From NCBI GenBank assembly GCA_034620365.1, contig JAQGEQ010000010.1, positions 496,001-560,000 on the forward strand: a stretch of 64,000 nucleotides of DNA, written 5' to 3'. Numbering within the stretch: the first letter of the stretch is position 1; each line of letters begins with the position of its first letter. The notes beneath the pieces are model-generated. The model did no database searches. It was not told the origin of the DNA and worked only from the letters and a program-made list of their open reading frames with translations. This document shows, piece after piece, positions 13,301 through 25,963 of the stretch. The position numbers were made by a program, and so were the translations under genes. The stretch comes from Pegea sp. RAD2-039 (Eukaryota; Chordata; Thaliacea; Salpida; Salpidae).

Positions 13301-14905
13301 CTGCTTCAATTAAACACAATTCAATATTTTTTCACCGCAAGTCACAAGAGCGTAGAATAGACATTAACTACTTTCAAGCTGAATTGAAAAACATGAAAAT
13401 AGCAAAACGAAATCAAACCTTTTGTGGTTTTCAATTTAACTGTGGATTTTTCAGATTTACTTGTAAACAGATATCTTGTTTTGTATTGATTAGTTTCTAA
13501 TTATGATTTACAACAAGGATTCTAACAAAATGAAAGAATCTATAAAATTTGATTATGAACAACTCAGTTTTTGTAGCCTTAAGCTATATATATATGTAGC
13601 TGCTTTACAGTTTAATTTGTCACTTTTTGGTAATTCTTTCTTCGAGTATTTAAAGTAATTTTTCTGAATATATCTGTGAAAATATGTTGATGTATACCTC
13701 CACAAGTTCATTTAAAACTTTACAAATCAAACACAAATGTAAGAAATCAGTTTTGCTTTGAAAATATCATTCTACATTTAAGAATATGATATCCATCATC
13801 TCTAACCTCCATCTTCTAAAACATCAACTGATTGTTTGAAAATGATCAGATGATTTTAGCTGTGATTGAAATGCTTTAATAATTATTGCCACTAAACCCT
13901 TTTCTACAATTAACTTAGATTTAATTGTTTAATGCTAAAAGCTAATTGTGAATAATTCATAGACGTAACCATCTTGCTTCTATTAACAAATTTTGCTCAT
14001 AGTAAAAGTCTAAGATGTTGATCCTCAACCAAAAGAGGAAATAAGAAGAGATTTAAATCCTTCATCTAGCTTTCCTCCAGATTTATGTTTAAATCAAAAC
14101 TAATTTTTTTCTTTTTTTCTTACCAGTTTGCGGACAAAATGGTGGCTGACCAGAATACTCCTGCAACTCAAATGGAGGTTTCTGAGGACCATTTTCCTCC
14201 TGATGAATCGCTGTTTGGATCCACATTTGATCTTGAAGATCTTGATATTGGTCAATTAATTGGCGAGATAAAATCAAATGATTTGGATGGTTTTGATCTG
14301 AGCAACTATTTATCATCAGAAGCTGCAGCAGGTTTGTGATGTTCGAATCATCTATTTTGTGTCATTTAAATCTTTATCATTTAGCTGAATCATCTATGGA
14401 TCTTGAGATGACTGATAGAAGAAATGATCAAAATAACTACACTACAATTTCACCACAAGTTCACCCACAAATGCACCAACACCAGCAACAGATCCATCTA
14501 CAACAAGTCCAACAGCAGCAACAACAACAACAACAGCAATTTCAACTACAACAACTTCAGCAACAACCTGAATTTGTGTACTATCAACAACTACAACCAC
14601 AACAACATCAAATGGTCCAACAACCACCAATTCAACAACTCCAGCCTCAACAGAATATGATTAGTAACATGCAATTTATGTCCCCAACATCCAATGAGCA
14701 AGGTCAGCTTTTATCCTTACAAATGGCTCCGACATTTGAAGATCAATCCAACAAATCCTTCCAACACAATGGAACTGGAGAGCCAGCCAATCAACACAGC
14801 TCTTACAACTATCAACAACCTTGCTATCAGCAAATGCTACCCCAACAACATATAATGCTTTCCAATCAATCGCCTATCAGTTCAGCTAGTAATTACAAAA
14901 CCTAA
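1336..14905 (+). CDS. FOXO: FOXO forkhead transcription factor (12 coding exons, 855 aa)
   Basis: Insulin/PI3K-Akt-regulated nuclear transcription factor. Exons: 1336-2085, 2524-2721, 3068-3198, 3606-3718, 6652-6723, 8106-8155, 8849-8911, 10013-10192, 10733-10933, 11682-11765, 14127-14331, 14385-14905; phases agree and the sum is 856 codons. The start has a good context (ACCATGG) and an in-frame stop just upstream. The forkhead domain spans about residues 196-300 ([19 protein letters not shown], then KSSWWTIN), split by an intron after GWK. All three Akt sites are visible: RPRSCT (T21), RRRASS (S295) and RQRTSS (S365). Two LxxLL motifs (449-453, 536-540) resemble the CR2 region. The acidic stretch [15 protein letters not shown] in exon 11 resembles transactivation region CR3. 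Unusually, about 170 residues of glutamine-rich sequence follow CR3. It is longer than human FOXO3. The donor of exon 2 (AAG/gttgaa) is weak, and small extra exons in the long introns cannot be excluded. Confidence 0.93.
3719..8105 (+). other. FOXO introns 4 and 5
   Basis: Two long introns (3719-6651 and 6724-8105) flank a 72-nt exon. Both are AT-rich, with no long open frames, no repeats I can recognise and no coding-like stretches. They could carry enhancers, but nothing in the sequence itself shows this. Confidence 0.5.
8156..14126 (+). other. FOXO introns 6 to 10
   Basis: Introns 8156-8848, 8912-10012, 10193-10732, 10934-11681 and 11766-14126. The last holds a somewhat more complex block (about 12600-13500) that includes a 118-codon open stretch at 13144-13500 without similarity to a family I know and without fitting splice phases. 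It may be decayed mobile DNA or chance. The others show nothing beyond AT-rich sequence. Confidence 0.45.
14332..14384 (+). other. FOXO minimal intron 11 (53 nt)
   Basis: Donor gtttgtg after GCAG and acceptor tcatttag. Splicing joins the CR3-like region in frame to the glutamine-rich tail. If it is retained, translation continues for two residues (GL) and stops at TGA 14337-14339. The size matches the 45-55 nt intron class seen throughout the window. Confidence 0.8.
14475..14665 (+). repeat. CAA/CAG tract encoding polyglutamine in FOXO
   Basis: The last FOXO exon is dominated by CAA and CAG codons, with the longest uninterrupted glutamine run (about 10 residues) near 14508-14540 and further QQ-rich blocks up to about 14665. 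CAA and CAG are mixed, so it is an imperfect microsatellite that could vary in length between individuals. Confidence 0.85.
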
Positions 14906-17900
14906 CCAAGTTTCATTTCTTTAATTTTTTCATCCAATATGCTGAGGAGTAGGTCTCTTTTGCTCGAGTGCTGGCCACCTTTATATCCCCTAACAGTCCC
15001 GAAAACCCACCTAGATGTCCATCAAGCCTCTATCGCTTGTCGTAAGCACCGACTTGATGATGCTCTGAACGCTCACTGCAGTTAACCCGCACCTACACCT
15101 CTGTTGGTTGGTTTTTTGTTTATTTGTTGAATTTTTGAAAGTTTTTGTGCACTTACAATTCAATGTTTCGCTGATAAGCTTTTGTAAGAGGAAGAGATTT
15201 CTTTCATCTTCTGAAGTTTTGATCATCTGTAAATTGATCGCGATACTAACTTTCGTAGTTGAAAATGCGATGCTTCGCCTATTCTTGAATCTTCAAGATG
15301 GTCATTTGATGATCACAGAATTCCAACATTTTCTTTATACTTTTTAATTAACTTCAAATCTATTGGTGTTGGTTTTTCAGGTCTTAACTGTTCAACGGGT
15401 GAAATTTATTGAAATCAGGTGCTATTCCAATATTTAATTGATTATTTTCAGTGTTCTGTTTGAACATAAGATTAAAACCAATTTCTGGTTGTTACTTGTA
15501 TATATAAATCTTCTTTTTTATTCTTTTCCTTCAGGTACGTGCTTTACTTTTATCAAATCTCTTGTAATGTTTTGTACCGTTTGCCCGATGTAACTGAAAC
15601 TCGATTTTAGTGACATTGGTGTACATATTTGAAAATACATTTATATGTCCCCCTGCAAAGTTTGAGGTGCTTTAAACAACCCAGTGTTGGACTCATTCAA
15701 CTAAAAGCTTTCTTTCTTACTTTGGCGTTTATCTGTGGATCATAATTATGGATCTTTTTCAATTTGTGCTGTTTTCTATTTGTCAACATTCGCAAATTTA
15801 TTATTCACTTTAAAAATTGTTCAAATAATCCATGAAATGACTATCTTAAGACAAATGTTAAATCAAATGTATCTTGTATAGTTTTGTTTGTTTAATTAAC
15901 TGATCAACTAGAATTTTGAAGATTTTTGATAATCTTCTAATATTGTCATATTTCTTATTATGTTGGTTATTTTTCTGCAAGTTAATATCATGTGACGATG
16001 AGTTTATAAGAAGATATGGCCTGAAACTCAGTGGGTGTTACTTTTTATCCTTCAAATATTGACTACGACATATAAACGTAGTAAGCTAAGAAACCACCAG
16101 CTTCAGTTGCTGCTGAAATAAGATCTTTTTCAGTCAACACTCTTTGAAACTGCAATTATTTTTTCATTTTCAAACTGGTTTCTTGTATTTCTAAGCATTG
16201 ATGATAATAGGTGCAAATAATATTTACAGTAATGTGCTCTGTTTTCAATAATCTACATTATTTGTAGATTTTTTGGAATTAAATTAGTACTGGCGCCTAA
16301 AATTTGTTTTTTATCAGTAGCTTTTTTAAATTGTAGCTTCCAAACCTGCATAGCTCTAAACATTATCCTATCAACTTGCAGAGCTTTTTATTTAGTTGTT
16401 GTTTCATCAGCTCGAAGATTTGGTGAGAGACTCTTTAGTAAGATGAGCAGAGGTTTTTGTCAAACGAACACTCACTAAGTTAAAATATTATTTCACAAAC
16501 AGATGTTTCTTGGTTAAAAACCTACTACATACATGAATTTCTCCTGTAAATTCAACAACAAATTAATTTGAAAACTTATAAACAACTCTCAGTTGCATTT
16601 ATTTCCTTATTAGATAGAAAATGCATTAAATATTCCAAGATAACACTGACAGGGTTAAGGAAAAAGTAAACCTTTACTGAAGACACACAATGGTAAAAAG
16701 TAATCTTAGATCAGAAGCAGATGAATTCGCGGAAGCTTTGAGGTTTTATATCGTTAGTCCAAAGTATTTCAAAACAACTTCTAAAATTGATAGTGTGTGA
16801 TATTTCAGTAAACACCAACACTCAAAATATAGTGAAAAACTTAGAGGAAAATATGGAAACAACAAATACAATTCTTAACTAAATAGAACCAAAGTGGTTC
16901 ATTGTAAAAGTTAACCTTTTCTAATAAACATGTTTTTGTGGATTCAGTATCTGTAATTGTTCTATTTAAATCATATGGTAACTAGTTTGTGGTTAGAAGT
17001 TGTTTTTATTCTTTGAAACTATTCATGATAAATATATTTGAAGGTTATGCTAATATAATAAATTATTTTTCACAAATTTACTTCTGTCAGAAACAGTTTG
17101 ATGAAGAACAATAAACTCTGGAATTCAGTTGGTAAAAACAAGTTCAAAAAATTTCCATTTGTAAATTCAGATTTTCTCTTATGAGGTAAGGTCGGAAAAC
17201 CGCATCACAACACAAGAGCTGATCATTAGTTGAAAATAAGTTTGATAAAAATATCCTGTGTGTTTGATGAGATTTCAGCAAAGTTATGATTTTCATCATC
17301 TAGAAACACCTTACAAAATCAATAAAAATCTCTACTTTAGACCACAATAACAATTTACAAAATAGGAACAAACAAGAAAGATAAACTAAAATTTATATTG
17401 AAATTAAAAGATTGGTTAGATAAGCAAATATTTTGAAAATTTTAAATATGAAAAACACATATAGTTGTGCAGTACTGAACTGTAATACACAAAATGAAAT
17501 AAATTTCTTCAATGTATAAGGACACAAAATACATCAACAGCACTTTCTGTTTCATTTGAAGGAACCAAATCTGTAAATTCTTGGATAAGATACCACATTT
17601 TAGTTGGTGATAAGAATAAAATTAGTTGTAAAATATGCAAACAAAAATAGTTTATGAGTAAGAAGAGGAGTATTCAATAGATATTTCTGGTGTTTACTAG
17701 CTGTAATCGCACGATCATTTTTACACCAAGGAAAACATCTTGGTGTATGAATTTCGTAGTTGATTAGGGCTTGTTTTTTTCAAATAGCTTCAAACCACAA
17801 TACAAACATTCTCTTGGGTTACAATACAATGGTTTTTTCAAGTAGTTCTTTTTCGACCTCATTTGGGGTTTTATCTTTTTGGATTTCATTATTTTAAAAA

Positions 17901-20900
17901 CAAAGCAAAATTGTTCATAATTATTGCTTTATAGACTATAATTTTAAATCTAAAAATAATTTTTGCACAATATAAAAGTCATTTGAGAATATCATAATCG
18001 AATGAAACCCAATGAAAGTTTTGGGATATTTTAGGTAACATATTGACACAATTTTCTGTAAAGAAATGGCAAATTCTTTAATTGAGTTTTCAACCAAGCA
18101 TTTGACGAATATACATCAAAATAAAAAGATTGTAATGGGTCTATAGAAGCCAACCATTAAAGTAATGAAAAAGTCAATGTAATTAGATATGAGAAAAGAA
18201 TTTTAATGAGAGAAAGAATTTAGACCATAAAAGAGTAAAACTGCACATAAATAAAATGTTCAAATACTCAATTTAATTGTTTATTCGATTCAATTATATA
18301 TCTTCATTTAAGTTTTTATCATTAATTCTAAATAAATTTGCAATTATTACTACTTAATTTAAAAAAAAAATTAGAAACTAGTTTTGTAACTTTTGTTTCA
18401 TTGACAGTTACTTGATGCTATATTTCAAAGTATATAATCAATACCAACTGAAATTTATACAAGAATTAAAAATCATTCATATTTCTTTTTGCTTACATAG
18501 AAGATTTTTAGATAAATATTTATATTTGCCATAAGCTATAAAAAACTTATTCTAGCATAAAAATTATTGAATAGCTGTTTTCAAAATTTTAAAGACTAAA
18601 TTGTTTTATTTTAAAGGTGTGTTTATAGCTTGAGTTAAGTTAAATATAGAAATTTGGAAAATTAGCTTATATTTAAAAATAAATTCACCAAAATGTAACA
18701 AATTATCTTGAAATGGAAGTACATACAATTGTAATTTCACCTTACTTACAGAACCTACAAACAAGTTTGACCGTTAAACCATTACAAATAATATATTGTG
18801 AAATATAAAAGTAACTTTAAAATGTGAATTGAATACAAGCTTAAGTATACAAAAAAGTAAGTCAGTAAAAAAAATCTAAAATACAGTGAATGAAAGGTGA
18901 ATAAGACTGAATAAGACTAAAAAATAAGATGAATGGTAAATGAGGTACCTTTGAAGACGAATTTCAAGTAAATCTAGGGGTTTCAATTAAAAAATATATA
19001 ATTTTTAATTATACAATTGACATACATGGAGAAATGTAGTTCAGGGCTCTTTAGAGCTATAAGCACCACGAATCACAAAACAAAGTAATGGCCTTAAGGT
19101 ATTGGGACAGTTCTTAAACTCAGTAAAATAGGTCAACCTAAATTTCTTTTATTTAAATTTTGTTTTAAAATAAAACTCAAACAAAAAATGTTACAACATA
19201 AGCTATCAATAGAGAATATTTTCTCAGCTATTTGTCGTTTTTAAACAACTATATACTTTTTTGTTGCACATTTTTTTTAATTAATTGTATTTCGAGTAAA
19301 TGTAATTTGTTTCTAAAAAAAATACTAAAAGAAATTAGATAAAAATTAAACTTAATTATATAAAAAATTTATAGAAATTTGTTCTTTTAAAACTACTTAA
19401 CAATTCGAGGATTATCTGAGCTTGATTCAAGGTAATCAGCTAAAAACCAAAATAATTATTCTTTGTTTCTGATCGTCTTTTGTGATTCATGTTTAAACTT
19501 TCATTATTTGCAAAAACTAGATTCAGACGTTTTAGATTTTGCCAACAACAAATTTGTTTTTTTTTTTATAAAATTGAAGCAGTTGTAAACTGATATGATA
19601 TGAAAACAACTTTAAGTTTAAACTTTAAGTATAATAAGACTTTTGTCAAGCTGAATAGAAAAATAAGATCATTAAAACTATCATACAACAAGCATAACTA
19701 AATTTAGACTATTTTATAAGTAACAGAAAAACGACTTTTGATTAATTAGAAGTTTGAAACCTTTTCAGTTGTGTAGATACATTAAAAAGCTCGTCAATAT
19801 AAATTCAACATATAAATTAATTTTAGGTTTCTATTAATAGGTCATAAATTTGTATAAAAACTTGTTTATGCCACGATTATTAATCTAATAATCACATCGA
19901 TCATATATTATCATAAATTAAAATCCCACCAATCTCTTTAAAAGATGTTGGCTTCAAATGGAAAGCACTTACAACCAGCTAAAGTGGGTTTGATAAACTA
20001 TTCGAATAGGCAAAGCACGAGAAGTTATTATTATTTGTTGTAATTTGATTCATGTTTATGAAGTTGAACGTAAGTTCATATGAGTTTTTCCAGCATACAA
20101 AGCTACAAGTTTTAATCAATTAGTCGCAATTTAATCTTTTGGCTTCATCAAGTAAAATATTTTTATGGTTAAACTGAAATCTATAATAATTATAATTAAA
20201 TAAAAGGATTGGGAATAAAAGACATAAATAAATAGTTTAATCACGTTTACCTATAAAGTTGAAACCTTTTCACTATATACAAATCGTTAAACAATTACTA
20301 CATAATTTTTACAATTAAAAATTGAACAAGCTCATATATAAAAACTTATAATCCTATATTTTGTTTTATTATTTGATAATGATATATATATGTTTATACC
20401 TATTATTATTTTTTAATACAATAAAAAATGCATAAAAACGTTAAAAATTACATGATTAAATATTAAAAACTACTATAAGTTACAGATTATTTTCAGAAAG
20501 CTTAGTAAGATAAATATAATGATTAATGTAAACAATATTAATAAGTTAGTAAATCATAGAAATGTGTGTCAGACACAAATTACTTATTTAAAAAAAATAA
20601 TAACTTATATCACATTTGCTGTATACTTCAACTCTTGCTTAACTTAAACAGTGTCGTTTCATTATTATGGTAAGCTCTTAAAAAATAAACCATTTAAAAA
20701 AGGTTGTTAGTCTAATTCTATGTATTTTGATAATTTATATCATTTAATTGTTGTAAAAAAATTATTAAATGTTTTATTAGTAATTTACATCTTTGAAAAT
20801 GTAATATTGTTTAATCAGTAGAAGCTTTTATGATTTCAACGGTACCATTCTGATATTTCGTCATTGTATTACAGATATAAATGTTGAAAGAATAGGAGTA

Positions 20901-23900
20901 TATTATTACTAAACGATTATAGGAAACTAATTGGAGCGTTACTCAAAAATGAAGATTAATGATTTGGAAAAATGTGTGCTTCAGTAAGTTTTATACATAT
21001 GTTTAACTTTGTTTGAATAACATTTAACAAGTTTGAATTTATCGTTTAAGTCATTTATAATGTATTCAATTAGGTTGTATTTTTGTATAAAGTATTAATT
21101 GCAAAGTTTAATAAGAAATTACTTTACATTGAATATCAATTTTCCAGTTTGATATATCTTAAAAAGTAGATTTAGGAAAATGTGAGTTTTGTAAAAGTCG
21201 ATTGTTACGGCCATAAAAAGATTGAACATCTTATAAAAACTTTTGTAATTTAAAAGAATTTTTTTTCAAACCTAAACCGATTATAGAAAAAGATTGAAAG
21301 TAATTAACTTTAATCAGTCAACCAGATAAAGTATTAATGTTCAGTTTTTCATTAATTTGATCAATCAATTATCATTTAATTTATTTAACATTTCAATTTC
21401 TTTTGATCTTTATTCTTTTTGTAAAACTTTATATTTGTATCTCTTAAAAAGTTAAAGAAAGTGAATTCTTATTAATATTCAATGCTAAGCTACACCATGA
21501 AACATTCATAAATATAAATCATTAAACAGTTCTTACTATAAATACTTTCAACCATAATTAAAACATTTTAAAATGTCAACTTTAGAAAATAATCCATATA
21601 CTTCAGAATTTTAAGCTTTTCTCTTTTAAATAAACTTTATTTATAAATGGAAAAAAGCAGGAAAGCTTGTTTGAAGTTTTGCTCAAGATTGTAAAAGTTT
21701 AAATAGATATAATAAATTTCAACAAGTATACTAACATTACTTTGCTGATTTAAAATTTTTAATATTTATCATGAAACTTCAATTTTCTGCTTGAGAAGCT
21801 TACAACAATCAAAACTTATAATGTGAATATTTGAATTATAAAAAAATTAAACCTTTTAATGATATCTTTTAATATTAATTTAGTTATATTAACTTTGTTA
21901 TAAAAACGTATCCTTTACTCTTGCTTGTGTCATTAACCAAAAATTCTGTTTAATTCAAACAGTAATTTCTAGGAATGATTCAAAACTAGTACAGTTGAAA
22001 GTTAAAAATTTAAATCATCAATTTTTGTTCAAAAGTTTTATTACGTTATAAGTACTTTCTGCTCGAATTATCTTTAAACGTTTTTTTAGACATAATAACA
22101 AACTGTTTTGTTTGTTTCAGTCTTATATTAGTTTTTGAATATTTTTAAATATAAACCACAACTGATCAACAAATGCAAACATTTTTTCGTGTTTTGACTT
22201 TTTAATTTCTCTAACAACAAAAAATAATGTTGCAAATTATAGTTATAAAAGCTGTTTCATCAAAAAGATAACAATTTCTAAACCGAAATATTTAATTGTA
22301 TATACAGCTCAAAGACTATTGTCAAAAACACTTTAGTAGAATTAGACAAAACGTAAAAAGTCCCAAACAAATAAATTCTTTTTTAATAAATGTAAAATCT
22401 GCATATGAGTAACAAATATTTTACCATAAAGATTAGAAGTTTATTTGTTTATTAGTTTGAAACAAAATTTAATGATAACATTCTTGTTAAGAAAGTAAAT
22501 AACAACATTTTTAAAGTGAAATTCTCTACTACTTTATAAGGAAGTAAATAATCACTAAATCAGGCAATAGGTGGTTCAATCACTAAAATACAATTAATAA
22601 AAAGCTTTTATAGCATTTTTATACTCCAGAAAAGCAATTCAGTTTTAATAAAATTAGTTTTCTTATAGTCTCATTCAGCTTTTATTTGCTACTGAAAAAA
22701 TTGACAGCTAAAAAAATGGTTTAATCTAAACCAAGGTAAAACAAATTTGTAATCTATGTAATGTAACATCTAAAAAAGTGAAATTAAACAATATTCTAAG
22801 CTAAGCTTCAAGGTGTTGATATTCAATTTTCTGCTTTAATAAAACTCACAAAAACTTGTTTATCCTAACGTTGCTTAAAAATGACCTATATTTCAAATTT
22901 TCTCATCATTTTCTCAATTATCAGAATTTCCTTGCTTTTAAACTTATTTTTAAGTTTTTGATAATTTTATACCTTTTATTAACAGTGTAGTTATTTGTAC
23001 CTACAATTACAATATGAAGAAATTAAAATAATTTAATCTTTCTTTTACAAGAACTAATAGAATTCCATTATAAGCTATAGAACAAATTTATCTTCAACAG
23101 TTTGCAAAGATATTTTTCAAATTTGCCTTTTAAATATTATCTATATGAATAGATATATATAGATATAGTTAAATTATCAAATCAGTAACAATATTATACT
23201 AAGCAACAAAGTATACAAAATGTTGAGAAATCATTTCTGTGGCTTCCTATTCTATTCATAATTATATTTTTTAAAAGGGATTTTTCAACTATAGAAAAAT
23301 TCTAGGGACAATTTTTGAAAATAAAATGTTGTCTCCTTTGCCATCAGCTTTTGAGATATCGTACCTTAAGCTCAAAATTCCTCACTAACTTTTTACTTGC
23401 TAAATATTTTAGAGTAAACTTAATTTTTTAAATGTTTAATGAATTATAAAAATATTGAATATAATCGCTACTTCTAAAACTAAATGATAATTATGGTTTA
23501 CACCAACGAATCCAGAGCTGGAACTATAATAAGCAAAGTTGTGTTGAGTAGAGCTTATAAGTTACACAACTTTTTCCATAATTATCATTTTCATAAATTA
23601 CATTTTTTGCTTGGTAATAATTTTTAAACATATTTATATATTCGTGAAAGTATTCTTTTTTTTTATTCATGTTTATTTCAGAGTTGAATTGAGAAAATTT
23701 GAACTTTCATACAATTAAGAAAAAAATACTAAAGTATTTCGTGGCTGGAGAAAACAAAATTGATAAAATGTTTATAAAATCCAATAAAAACTGAACTTCA
23801 TTATAAATCGATTGTAATTGAATATACTACAGAAAAAATATTTAAAAACTTTCTTTTTTAAAAGCTTTTTATAGTGAAATTGGAAAAGATTTGATCTATT

Positions 23901-25963
23901 AGAAATTTTTGTTTAGTTGTTAGTTATTTTTTTTTCATAATTTACTATAGGTTGGAATAAATTTTTTTCTAAATTAAGTTTTCGAAAAAAAAAACTAAAT
24001 GGTAGATACTTGTTTAAACTTTAAAATTTTGTAGTGAGTTTTAGGTATAATTTTACCGTTTTGCCAGGAAATAGGGCTTCTAATTTGTCTTCAAACAAAA
24101 ATTTAGATAATTAAGAGTTAAGTAAACAAGCATTTGTATGTAGAACACTTTATTTAAAAAATGAAGAATTTAGGTCGATGCAACTGACATTTACTATGCC
24201 ACTGATATGTCACTTTTAGTTTACTTTCACATATTTCAGAATAAAAAATTACCTCATAAAAAAAAATCATAATTGAAATACGCAGATCAATAATTAACTT
24301 TTTTTTTAAATTTCTTTTCCATATGAAGATAATCTTTTTACTAGATGTTATCTAAATAAAACATTAGTAATCAATTTTTGATAAAATTAGTTTTAAAGTA
24401 GAATTACCAGTTTAAGAAACATATGTGATCAGTAAATGATGTGATTTTTATAATTATTTTACCCTAAAGATATCAATCATCAATTGAGACAAATAATTCA
24501 ATAATTGAGACACTTCTTCCGACAAATAACCTTGAAAAATAAATTAGTAAACCTAATAAATTTGCCTATAACTTTAGACAAGAACAATTTAATTAATTAT
24601 TCACCTAAACCCTAAGAAAAATTCTCAATTATCTAAAAACTATCACTATAATAGAGCTTGACTCTGTACATAAACAAACTTGCTATGAAAAACTGTAATT
24701 TCTTTGTTCTATTTTGTTGCTATCTATCAAGTCAACTAACAAAACATTTATTCTTAAAGTAATTTCAAAGATGAATTAAACTAACAAGTTCATATTTTTA
24801 TTTGATAGCTCACATGATTATGTTTTCTTAAGTGATTTCTTGACTTATTTTAGCTTGCTATGGAAGAAGACAAATAAATCTGCGAGTCAAAAATAAATTA
24901 CAGCTATTAAATACGTACATTGTTTAAATTGATTTGCAAACTATATGTACATACGAATTGTCTTTTAATTTCGAGTAATTTACTTGGAGTTCAACAGTTT
25001 TTATTACAATTTTGGTATAAAACGTATATCAAGGAAATCATAGAGTTTAATTTTCATGATGTACTTTTAGTCAAATAATTTTACAAGATTAATCTAATGA
25101 TGTTTGTTTAACTAGAAGTATGATAAAAACTGGGACTTTTAGTGAGCAAGTTTGAATATGATTACAACCCCTGATAACAAAATCTTACAGAAAACTCTTG
25201 TGGATAAAGGTGTTTAAAATTTGTGTTTTTTATGAACTTATTTCAATTAGATCAATTAAGTTTTAGATTTAGATGAAACTTTCTGCAAATAAGTTTAAAA
25301 TTTGAGCTTTGTCATATTCAATCTATTTCTAATCTCATATGCTTTAACCGCAAGATTTTATTTTACTTTAAAAAGTATGCAAGAAAATCGGTCACGCTGT
25401 CATCAGCATACGACAGGTAGAAACTGAACTGTCCTGTTTTATAATTTGAAGCAGCTGGTTTGTAGAAGTTTCCACGAAATAAATGCCGAAATGGAAATAT
25501 ATAGAAACACAATTGTCACAACTAAATAATAACCAAAACAATTTATTGACAAACAAACGAAGGTTGTTTGTATGAAAAGCAAAATACAAAAAAGATCTTT
25601 CTGCAAATCACGATAATGAACTGACAGATAAAAAAGAAGACATCGAATCAAACTGAGGTTCCGATTGCACTGGAAATCTGAGTGGTGGTTGATGAAATTG
25701 GAAATGTTATCGGTTGTTTGACTTACAGTGGATAAATCCGATCTAGGAATCACAAAATACCTGACAAAATCAGCACCAACTACTCGCTTGTTTAAAAAAA
25801 GGGCATCGTGTTGAGAATAATAAAAATAAATTCTCGTTTAGTCAAGCAAAAGTTACAAGTAGTAAAATAAAAGTTAAAAACTGAATAAAATCGACGCTCT
25901 TGTAGAAGATTAAATTGATTTCATAAAAAATATCATACTTGTACACTAGATGGAGGTAACGCG
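14906..25963. other. Gene desert between convergent FOXO and CP2 genes
   Basis: Eleven kilobases without a supportable gene on either strand. The first few hundred bases, moderately GC-richer up to about 15120, are probably FOXO 3' UTR. The last 600 bases (from about 25360) are probably the CP2 3' UTR, since an AATAAA on the minus strand lies at about 25360-25370. Between them the sequence is very AT-rich, with short A/T homopolymers and TA-rich microsatellites (for example around 23150). Open stretches are short and lack codon bias or domain-like composition. Confidence 0.6.

Noticed and set aside
13144-13500. 118-codon plus-strand open stretch in the last long FOXO intron
   Set aside because: No flanking splice signals in a phase that fits FOXO, no ATG in good context, no family resemblance; F/C/I/K-rich as expected from AT-rich DNA.
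25392-25753. Two overlapping minus-strand open stretches (65 and 104 codons) downstream of CP2
   Set aside because: They lie in the probable CP2 3' UTR, and the hydrophobic composition fits chance translation of T-rich sequence.
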